Source of the DNA: Caldifarciminota bacterium
GTDB lineage: Bacteria; Hydrothermota; Hydrothermia; B15-G9; WFZT01
Reading direction: 5' to 3'
NCBI GenBank assembly: GCA_026986655.1
Contig: JALSOD010000023.1
Span: 1 to 5,003 of the forward strand
Length of the DNA stretch: 5,003 nt
Position numbers and translations under genes: made by a program. Shown in pieces: positions 1-4,866 of this stretch (position 1 is its first letter; every line of letters begins with the position of its first letter). The notes beneath the pieces were generated by a model, which saw nothing but the letters and a program-made list of their open reading frames with translations, had not been told where the DNA came from and did no database searches.

Positions 1-158
1 AAGAGAATCCCTTTCTTCAGTTCTGTTGCCTCTATATTGTAATCGAATTTTGGTGGATATTCTTCATTGAATTTCTCAACAATGGACTCTTCCTGAATCT
101 TTTTCCAGAGTCCAAGCTTTTTAAGTACAGATTTTATCGATTCATCAATTTTTTCCAT
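1..158 (-). CDS. Partial small protein after recF, possibly DUF721/DciA-like (5' end only)
   Basis: An open frame reads leftward from an ATG at 158-156 for 52 codons and leaves the window without a stop, so only the N-terminus is seen. The translation begins MEKIDESIKSVLKKLGLWKK and continues with a charged segment ending ATELKKGIL. A short amphipathic helix with a 'lkklGL' motif followed by a 'L..G.L' strand is what the start of DUF721 proteins looks like. That family includes DciA, the ancestral loader of the replicative helicase DnaB, and DUF721 genes often directly follow recF (dnaN-recF-DUF721-gyrB order in several phyla). The usual W..ivG motif is not clear here, so the family call is tentative. 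The ATG shares one base with the recF stop (TAATG) and has a good Shine-Dalgarno inside the recF end, so the start is well supported and translation is probably coupled to recF. Confidence 0.6.
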   Translation of the reverse strand, partial: MEKIDESIKSVLKKLGLWKKIQEESIVEKFNEEYPPKFDYNIEATELKKGIL

Positions 159-1189
159 TAAACTCTTTCCTCCACGGTACCCAATTCAATGGTGTGAAAT
201 CCCGAAATTTTTCGGACGGAAGATATAAAAACCTGTCCATCAAGGTGAGACACAAGCATGGAAATCTTGTCCTCACCCAACACACTCAGAGGTTCATCGA
301 GGATGAGTACAGGCAATTCTCCTATCTTGTCGCCAATGATTTCCCTTTCGGTTAAGAAAAGCGCAAGTAGTATCAGCCTTTTCTGCCCTTCAGAGGCCGA
401 GACATGCACAGGATACCCCATGAAGTTTATGGTTATTCTGTCCCTGTGGGGTCCTATAAGTGAGAACCCACTCCTCCGCTCCTCCTCAAATTTTTCCTTT
501 GTGTAATCCTTTAGTCCCTCAATAGATGGCTCATAGGTAAACTCAACCTTTTCACGAATTCCAAGGTCCCTGAGTCTGACGTTCAAAATATTCTCGATCA
601 TTCTGAGGAATCTTTCACGTGCCTTAACCATCTCCACTCCAAGCTCATAGAGCTTTACATTCCACGGTACCACATGTTCAAAAGGGGGATTTCTTTTCAG
701 GAGAGAATTTTTTTCCTTCAGAGTCCGCTTGTATGCGAGTATTAATTGGTAGTAGTAAGGGTCATAAAAACTGCCAAAATAATCTAAATTTTTACGCCTT
801 GCTTCGGGGGGACCGTCCACTATCTCCTGGTCCTTTGCTGTTACCACAAGACTTACGAAAATTTTAAAAATCTCACTAAATGTACCAACCTTTTTGCCAT
901 CTATAAGGAAATTTTTAACTCCATTATGGAAATGGGCCTCAAGAATATGAGTTGTAAACCTGCTCTCAATCTCACCTTTCACATCAAATCCACTTTCTCC
1001 CCATCTTGTCAATTCACCATCTTTAACGCCTCTGAACGATTTGGGAATAGACAGATAAGAAATGGCTTCGAGAAGATTCGTTTTTCCAATACCATTTGGC
1101 CCGACAATAATATTGATTCCATGGTCAAATTCAAATAGACTGGCCACATAATTTCTAAAATTATGGAGATAGATACGGGAAACTATCAT
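158..1189 (-). CDS. recF: DNA replication and repair protein RecF
   Basis: RecF is an SMC/ABC-type ATPase that binds gapped and single-stranded DNA in the cytoplasm and, with RecO and RecR, loads RecA. The 343 residues show the family pattern in order: an N-terminal 'L.nFRNY' motif (residues 8-14), Walker A GPNGIGKT (30-37), the RecF signature GPPEARRKNLD (126-136), a Y.r.LkekN.LLk helix (about 153-165), GPHRDRI (246-252), the ABC signature SASEGQKR (264-271) and Walker B PVLILDEP (293-300). Length is slightly below the usual 360 or so. The ATG at 1189 is preceded in frame by a TAA about 12 bases upstream and gives the canonical N-terminus, so it is the likely start although no Shine-Dalgarno is present. 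In the D-loop after Walker B the usual Leu-Asp reads Leu-Gly (G305). The gene heads its own transcript and is followed by an overlapping small gene. Upstream lies a pilin rather than dnaN, so the classic dnaA-dnaN-recF order is not kept. Confidence 0.95.
   Translation of the reverse strand: MIVSRIYLHNFRNYVASLFEFDHGINIIVGPNGIGKTNLLEAISYLSIPKSFRGVKDGELTRWGESGFDVKGEIESRFTTHILEAHFHNGVKNFLIDGKKVGTFSEIFKIFVSLVVTAKDQEIVDGPPEARRKNLDYFGSFYDPYYYQLILAYKRTLKEKNSLLKRNPPFEHVVPWNVKLYELGVEMVKARERFLRMIENILNVRLRDLGIREKVEFTYEPSIEGLKDYTKEKFEEERRSGFSLIGPHRDRITINFMGYPVHVSASEGQKRLILLALFLTEREIIGDKIGELPVLILDEPLSVLGEDKISMLVSHLDGQVFISSVRKISGFHTIELGTVEERV
169..173 (-). promoter_or_regulatory. Shine-Dalgarno GGAGG for the gene after recF
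   Basis: On the minus strand GGAGG is followed by ten bases and then the ATG at 158-156. It lies inside the last codons of recF. It fixes the start of the downstream frame and is the only strong Shine-Dalgarno in front of any gene in the window. Confidence 0.7.
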
Positions 1190-1204
1190 AATTTTTGCCG
1201 TTTA

Positions 1205-1233
1205 ATTATAATTCCGAAATATTAATATTTCAA
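1205..1233 (-). promoter_or_regulatory. Sigma70-like promoter of recF
   Basis: Reading the minus strand, TTGAAA (1233-1228) is separated by exactly 17 bases from a perfect TATAAT (1210-1205). Transcription would begin near 1197, leaving about eight untranslated bases before the recF ATG at 1189. The short leader contains no Shine-Dalgarno. This is a motif match only; the region is AT-rich, but a 5/6 -35 with a perfect -10 at the ideal spacing is unlikely to be accidental. Confidence 0.65.
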
Positions 1234-1284
1234 CGTGAAAGGCGGGAGAACACTGCAACTAAATTTTGTTAATAGATTTAAAAA

Positions 1285-1321
1285 TATACTTAAGTTAGTT
1301 CTTATATCGAAATTAAGTATA
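1285..1321. repeat. Inverted repeat (9-bp arms) in the recF/pilin intergenic region
   Basis: TATACTTAA at 1285-1293 is matched exactly by its reverse complement TTAAGTATA at 1313-1321, with 19 bases between the arms. The left arm also contains the self-palindrome ACTTAAGT (1288-1295). It lies between the recF and pilin promoters, roughly 46 bp upstream of the pilin -35. It could be a regulator-binding dyad or a hairpin. AT-richness makes chance occurrence possible. Nothing else gene-like is visible in the 216-bp intergenic region apart from the two promoters. Confidence 0.4.
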
Positions 1322-1366
1322 GAATACCAATATTTAGCGATGATTCAGCTGCTTCCCAAACTGGTC

Positions 1367-1396
1367 TTGATTTTTCTATTGTAAGGCACGTATAAT
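1367..1396 (+). promoter_or_regulatory. Sigma70-like promoter of the pilin gene
   Basis: TTGATT (1367-1372) is followed after 18 bases by a perfect TATAAT (1391-1396). The start codon at 1406 begins only ten bases past the end of the -10, so the transcript should start at or within a few bases of the ATG. No Shine-Dalgarno is present between the -10 and the ATG. Confidence 0.65.
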
Positions 1397-1406
1397 TGTA
1401 CGTACA
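1388..1406. promoter_or_regulatory. Overlapping palindromes over the pilin -10 and start site, possible operator
   Basis: ACGTA (1388-1392) and TACGT (1399-1403) form an inverted repeat with six bases between them that spans the -10 box. The 10-bp palindrome TGTACGTACA (1397-1406) overlaps the predicted transcription start and the first base of the start codon. A repressor bound here would block RNA polymerase directly. No regulator gene is visible nearby, so the role is speculative. Confidence 0.3.
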
Positions 1407-1978
1407 TGCGAACTTTTAAATTTATAAAAGATTCAGGATTTACAATCGTTGAATTGGTGATAGTTATAGCTATCATTGCTATTCTTGCCGCTATCGCAAT
1501 TCCCCAATATCGTAAATTCCAGTTAAGGGCAAAAGTGTCGGAGGCAAAAATCAACATAGGATCAATTAGAACTCTGGAAGAGGCCTTTGGCAGTGAGCAC
1601 AATGTTTTCATTGCCTGTGCATCCACTCCACACACCCTACCAGGGCCCAGAAAGAAGAAATGGCCAGAGATGGCAAATAATTTGGGATTTAACCTCATAG
1701 GATTTAAACCCGCAGGAGACGTATATTTTATCTACGCTGTTAGAATAGGCGATACTGGTCCCATTCACGGAGGTATTAATTACAACCATAATGGGGCAAT
1801 GGATTCCAATGGAAATTTTAATCGTTATGTTGCTACGTATCGTTATGGCATTGTGGACATTACGATTTACGCCACCGGTGACCTTGATGGGGATAAAAAC
1901 TACGCAACTTTTTATTCTACCGATGAAGATGTGAAGATCAAAAATTACCCACCAGGTGCTGGTGAATACGTTTTTTAG
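1406..1978 (+). CDS. Type IV pilin-like protein (class III signal peptide, PilA/GspG-like)
   Basis: The 190-residue product carries a textbook prepilin N-terminus: a short positive leader (MRTFKFIKDSG), predicted prepilin peptidase cleavage between G11 and F12, the invariant Glu at mature position 5 (E16), and a hydrophobic helix to about residue 33 ending in AIAIPQYRKFQLRAK. The mature protein would be about 179 residues, anchored in the inner membrane before assembly into a pilus or pseudopilus. The segment SEAKINIGSIRTLEEAFGSE continues the N-terminal helix, and the C-terminal head contains DLDGDKNYATFYSTDED (159-175), a motif common in bacterial major and minor pilins. There is one cysteine (C71), so the disulfide loop of Neisseria/Pseudomonas pilins is absent. 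No other pilus gene is in the window, so it stands alone. The promoter abuts the ATG. Whether it is a major pilin, minor pilin or type II secretion pseudopilin cannot be settled from this sequence. Confidence 0.9.
   Translation: MRTFKFIKDSGFTIVELVIVIAIIAILAAIAIPQYRKFQLRAKVSEAKINIGSIRTLEEAFGSEHNVFIACASTPHTLPGPRKKKWPEMANNLGFNLIGFKPAGDVYFIYAVRIGDTGPIHGGINYNHNGAMDSNGNFNRYVATYRYGIVDITIYATGDLDGDKNYATFYSTDEDVKIKNYPPGAGEYVF
1940..1976. terminator. Possible two-way terminator at the pilin/ASCH convergent junction
   Basis: CACCAG (1950-1955), loop GTG, and CTGGTG (1959-1964) form a perfect 6-bp stem. On the plus strand it is followed, after six bases, by TTTTTT (1971-1976). On the minus strand it is followed by a TTTTT run (complement of 1940-1944) shortly after the stem. 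The A and T runs could also pair to extend the stem. The arrangement suits termination of both convergent genes, but the gap between stem and U-run is longer than ideal, and the structure lies within the last codons of the pilin gene. Confidence 0.4.
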
Positions 1979-2349
1979 ACAAGAATTTCCATTATTTCAG
2001 CAATTCCCGCCTTCCCCTCTTTATACTTCACTTTCAATGGTTTTCTGAATTTTACCGGATTTTTCAAAATCCACGCGTAGAGGTTTACTCCACCACGTGC
2101 ATAATTTTTCAAAAACTTACTTCCATGATGTTTATCCTCGTGTTTCAACAACTCCTTCAGGCTAAACGGTCCAAGAAAGCCTTTGATTTCAACCAACCCA
2201 AGGAGCTCACCCCTATCTCCGTCTATCACTCCCACAATTCCCTCTACGTATGGTGGAATTTTTCGAATTTCCCAGGTTTTATCCCCATTTACAATCAGAC
2301 GTGCAAATTTCCCCTTTACTACAAGTCCTGTTTTCAATTCGGGAATCAT
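1975..2349 (-). CDS. Small ASCH-domain (PUA-like fold) protein, possible RNA-binding or ac4C-related protein
   Basis: The 124-residue protein is essentially one ASCH domain, a PUA-like beta-barrel linked to RNA binding. Visible family features are the N-terminal 'GLVVKGKFARLI' strand-helix (8-19), the G-x-K-T-x-E-x-R motif NGDKTWEIR (21-29), a 'GELLGLVEIKG' strand (47-57), a helical insert (63-83), LYAWIL (90-95), and a basic FRKPLKVKYKEGKAGI tail. Small ASCH proteins include E. coli YqfB, which hydrolyses N4-acetylcytidine, and others with reported RNase or no known activity. K24 aligns with the YqfB catalytic Lys, but the YqfB nucleophile Thr position appears to be Glu (E27), so hydrolase activity cannot be assumed. 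The start at 2349 is the first available after an in-frame TAA at 2361-2359, and there is no Shine-Dalgarno. The gene is convergent with the pilin (stop codons overlap by 4 bp) and divergent from tmcA (16 bp between starts), which hints at a functional link with RNA acetylation. Confidence 0.85.
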   Translation of the reverse strand: MIPELKTGLVVKGKFARLIVNGDKTWEIRKIPPYVEGIVGVIDGDRGELLGLVEIKGFLGPFSLKELLKHEDKHHGSKFLKNYARGGVNLYAWILKNPVKFRKPLKVKYKEGKAGIAEIMEILV

Positions 2350-2351
2350 TC

Positions 2352-2357
2352 TATAAT
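2352..2357 (+). promoter_or_regulatory. -10 element TATAAT of tmcA
   Basis: A perfect TATAAT ends eight bases before the tmcA ATG (2366), which places transcription initiation at or next to the start codon. The -35 is poor: TTTTCA at 2331-2336 (15-bp spacer) is the best candidate. No Shine-Dalgarno precedes the ATG. The box overlaps by two bases the -10 of the opposing ASCH promoter. Confidence 0.5.
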
Positions 2358-2384
2358 TTTATTCCATGCAAAAGTTCCTTTCAA
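2356..2384 (-). promoter_or_regulatory. Sigma70-like promoter of the ASCH gene, inside the 5' end of tmcA
   Basis: On the minus strand TTGAAA (2384-2379) is followed after exactly 17 bases by TAAAAT (2361-2356); each matches consensus at 5 of 6 positions. Seven bases past the -10 is the A of the ASCH ATG (2349), so a leaderless mRNA is predicted. The -35 lies within tmcA codons 5-7 and the promoter covers the tmcA start codon. Confidence 0.6.
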
Positions 2385-4708
2385 AACTGCCAGAAGAGTA
2401 CAGGGGAAAGTTGACCGAATTCTTGCTTGAAGCAGTCTACGACGCCTCTCTGTCCGGCCACCGGCGTGTTCTGGTCTATGCAACAGATTCGCACAAAAAA
2501 TTTGCCCATGCGGCATACATAATCCTCGCTTTTCACCACCTTGTAGAGGGTAAGAAACGTATTCTCTATGCCTATGAGGATAGAGAGAGCTCCTATTGGC
2601 GATTCATGAGAGTGATAAAAAAGCACAGGCCAAGGAAAATTTACATAAAAACGGTGCCACTGGATAAATCTCGCCAAGTACTTGGAGAAACCTTCGACGC
2701 TGCTGTGCTTGATCTCACTTTCACCCTGTTCCCCAATGACCTTGGAGTACTCGTTGACACTGTCAAGGGCGGTGGTATTATCCTGATTCTCCTCGATTCA
2801 CCAGATACATGGATAACAAAGACCATGAAACACCATTTCGAGCTGGCATCACTCCCATACACTGAACTGGATGTGAAGAGAACGTTTGAGAGATACTTTT
2901 TAGAATCGGTCCAAAAATCCCCCGGTTTTTACTTTTTGAGTAAAAGAAAGGCGATTGCGAATAGTGTTCCTCCATCTGAATCGCCAGTGAAATCAAAAAT
3001 TTATACACCTGATAGAGCAAAGTTTGACAAAAGAATATACCGTCTTTGTGCCACCAGTGACCAGGTAGAAGTTTTGAAATCTCTTGAGGATTTTTATTTC
3101 TCAGACAAAAAGGCGTGTGTTGTAACAGCCAATAGAGGAAGGGGTAAATCGGCGGTTGTGGGACTTTTCCTGGGTGCACTTGGAGGATTCATCAACTTCG
3201 GAAGAATGAAGATCGGTGTTACCGCTCCATCCTTTGAGGGGACAAAAACTCTATTTGAATTTGCAAAGTACTCCATGTCAACCCTTGGCGAGCCACCGGA
3301 ATGGCGTGGATATACACTCAAAAGAAAAAATTTCGAAATAAAATTCTATTCTCCTGTTGAATTAACCTACGAAAAATTTGATCTCGTCGTTGTTGATGAG
3401 GCTTCCGGTATTCCTGTCCCCATGCTTTTCAAAATACTTGAAACAGCTGACAAAGTCATTTTTTCAACCACAATCCATGGTTATGAAGGTGCAGGGAGAG
3501 GTTTCAATATCAGATTTCTCAAGAGGTTAAAGGAGGATAACGTTCCGGTAAGTATATCAGAGCTCAAAACCCCAATACGTTACCAGCCGGATGACCCTAT
3601 AGAGAAGTGGCTTTATGACCTTCTACTCCTTGATGCAGAACCTGAGGAGGTGAAAGAAATTAGTATCAAGGGCGCAGAATTTACAGAATTTGACCGCGAG
3701 AACCTGTTTTTCAAAAATCGTGACGATTTAAGGAAATATATTGGAATTTACATTCTGGCTCATTACCGTAATGAACCAAACGATATTCTTATCCTTGCAG
3801 ATGCGCCCCACATTCACGCTGCGGCTGTAAGGATTGAGGACAGGCTCATGTCATCCCTTCTACTTGCAGAAGAGGGTGCACTTCCGCCTGAAATATGCCA
3901 GGATTTGACCAGGAAACCCCTTCTTCATCTGGAAATTAATGGCCATGTAATTCCCTCGGTCGTTGCAAGATACTATGAAAATTCAATTTTTCCATGTTTT
4001 AGAGGACTAAGAATCGTGAGAATTGCTGTCCATCCGGCCTTTTTCAATCAGGGAATAGGGTCTATTTCACTCTCAAAATTAGAAGACTTTTACCGGGAGG
4101 ATTTTGACTGGTTTGGTGCAAGTTTTGGGGCAACTCCTGAACTATTAAATTTCTGGTTTAAAAACGGTTATTACCCGATTTATATCTCGCCAGTTAGAAA
4201 TGCTGTAAGCGGAGAATACAGCGTTGCTTACGTGAAGGCAGTAAAGACAAAGGTGCAGGAATTCATTTATCAGTTCAACGAAACGTTAATGAGAAGGCTG
4301 GTGGAGCTTAAGGATACAAATTATCTCGATTTAGAGCCATATCTATTCTTGACGATTATCCGGCAGCGGCTCGGGAAGATCGAGATTTCGCGTGAAATTG
4401 AAGCGGATGAGATAGACCGTGTAAAGCTATTCCGACGGGAAATCATTCCGTGGGGGTATGTGAGAGACATTGCGAGAAAACTCGGGAAACTTTACTTTCT
4501 GAACCTGGACATAGAACTCAGTCGATTGGACGAGATTATCATCCTTGAAAATTTTATTCACCTCAAGGAACTTGGTCATATTTCGAAAGAGAGGGAGGTT
4601 GATTATAAATCTCTTGTTATCAGGTCCCATGAGCTTTTCAATATCCTTTTCGACCACTACTATCCGGGACTGGTGGAACCGAGAAAATTTCCTTCTAAGG
4701 CAGAATAA
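2366..4708 (+). CDS. tmcA: RNA cytidine acetyltransferase TmcA (Kre33/NAT10 family), archaeal-like long form
   Basis: TmcA uses acetyl-CoA and ATP to make N4-acetylcytidine, in E. coli at wobble C34 of elongator tRNA-Met. The 780 residues show all modules in order: an N-terminal DUF1726/TmcA_N domain (about 15-195, with FDAAVLDL...PNDLG 110-127 and KGGGIILIL 134-142); a RecD-like helicase/ATPase with DQ motif (232-233), Walker A ANRGRGKS (255-262), Walker B VVVDEASGIP (341-350) and the family-specific STTIHGYEGAGRGF (367-380); a GNAT acetyltransferase (about 450-625, with RIAVHP 552-557, NQGIGS 561-566, GASFGATPELLNFW 584-597 and NAVSGEYS 612-619); and a C-terminal tRNA-binding region (about 630-765). 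E. coli TmcA is about 670 residues; the greater length and the wording of the ATPase and GNAT motifs resemble archaeal members. In the acetyl-CoA loop the usual Q/R of QxxGxG appears to be F560. ATG 2366 is the first start after an in-frame TAA at 2354 and has no Shine-Dalgarno. The frame is intact. It is divergent from the ASCH gene. Confidence 0.95.
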   Translation: MQKFLSKLPEEYRGKLTEFLLEAVYDASLSGHRRVLVYATDSHKKFAHAAYIILAFHHLVEGKKRILYAYEDRESSYWRFMRVIKKHRPRKIYIKTVPLDKSRQVLGETFDAAVLDLTFTLFPNDLGVLVDTVKGGGIILILLDSPDTWITKTMKHHFELASLPYTELDVKRTFERYFLESVQKSPGFYFLSKRKAIANSVPPSESPVKSKIYTPDRAKFDKRIYRLCATSDQVEVLKSLEDFYFSDKKACVVTANRGRGKSAVVGLFLGALGGFINFGRMKIGVTAPSFEGTKTLFEFAKYSMSTLGEPPEWRGYTLKRKNFEIKFYSPVELTYEKFDLVVVDEASGIPVPMLFKILETADKVIFSTTIHGYEGAGRGFNIRFLKRLKEDNVPVSISELKTPIRYQPDDPIEKWLYDLLLLDAEPEEVKEISIKGAEFTEFDRENLFFKNRDDLRKYIGIYILAHYRNEPNDILILADAPHIHAAAVRIEDRLMSSLLLAEEGALPPEICQDLTRKPLLHLEINGHVIPSVVARYYENSIFPCFRGLRIVRIAVHPAFFNQGIGSISLSKLEDFYREDFDWFGASFGATPELLNFWFKNGYYPIYISPVRNAVSGEYSVAYVKAVKTKVQEFIYQFNETLMRRLVELKDTNYLDLEPYLFLTIIRQRLGKIEISREIEADEIDRVKLFRREIIPWGYVRDIARKLGKLYFLNLDIELSRLDEIIILENFIHLKELGHISKEREVDYKSLVIRSHELFNILFDHYYPGLVEPRKFPSKAE

Positions 4709-4744
4709 TTGAAAACCGCTTTTTTATCTCACGACCAAACTATA

Positions 4745-4768
4745 GTTATTCGCTAAATTTCAAATAAC
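4745..4768. repeat. Short AT-rich inverted repeat downstream of tmcA
   Basis: GTTATT (4745-4750) and AATAAC (4763-4768) are reverse complements separated by 12 bases. They sit just before the C/G-rich palindromic repeat and may mark its edge or be chance in AT-rich DNA. Between the tmcA stop and this point there is only a TTTTTT run (4720-4725) without a convincing stem. Confidence 0.25.
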
Positions 4769-4866
4769 ATGTCTCCTAATCCCCCTTTGCAAAAGGGGGA
4801 CGCAGGGGGATTTTCGAAATGTCTATCATCCCCTTAATCCCCTTTTTCACGAGGGGAGTTTTTGAA
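4769..4866. repeat. Palindromic C/G-run repeat, two degenerate tandem units (MITE/REP-like)
   Basis: Unit 1 holds TCCCCCTTT (4780-4788), loop GCA and AAAGGGGGA (4792-4800), a perfect 9-bp hairpin. A second GGGGGATT (4805-4812) can pair instead with AATCCCCC (4778-4785), so two mutually exclusive stems are possible. Unit 2 starts 50 bases later: ATGTCT at 4769 recurs at 4819, followed by TCCCC (4829-4833), TCCCC (4838-4842) and GGGGA (4853-4857). Such AATCCCCC/GGGGGATT palindromes are a familiar dispersed, non-coding repeat type in many bacterial genomes, probably mobilised in trans by a transposase elsewhere. None is encoded here. The hairpins could also act as a transcription stop or 3' mRNA stabiliser for tmcA. 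Confidence 0.65.

Noticed and set aside
258..506. Short plus-strand frames within recF (also 926-1138)
   Set aside because: They are antisense to conserved RecF motifs, with no independent start signals.
1345..1698. 117-codon open frame on the minus strand over the pilin promoter and 5' half
   Set aside because: It is antisense to a clearly recognisable pilin, has no family-like motif, and would run across the pilin promoter; it is a shadow frame.
2411..2413. Alternative TTG start for tmcA after an AGGGGA sequence
   Set aside because: It would remove the first 15 residues for no gain; the AGGGGA is within codons, and the ATG at 2366 fits the leaderless pattern shared by the neighbours.
2125..2430. 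101-codon plus-strand frame across the ASCH gene and the tmcA start
   Set aside because: It is antisense to the ASCH domain and overlaps the tmcA N-terminus in another frame, with no supporting motif or ribosome site.
2778..3179. 133-codon minus-strand frame inside tmcA
   Set aside because: It lies wholly antisense to conserved TmcA domains, and its composition looks like reverse-strand reading of that gene with no recognisable domain.
4711..4726. Intrinsic terminator right after tmcA
   Set aside because: There is a TTTTTT run (4720-4725), but the only stem available is an A-run pairing with it, so no convincing GC hairpin exists.
4769..4866. CRISPR-like array
   Set aside because: There are only two degenerate, self-palindromic units without uniform spacers; they fit a mobile palindromic repeat better.
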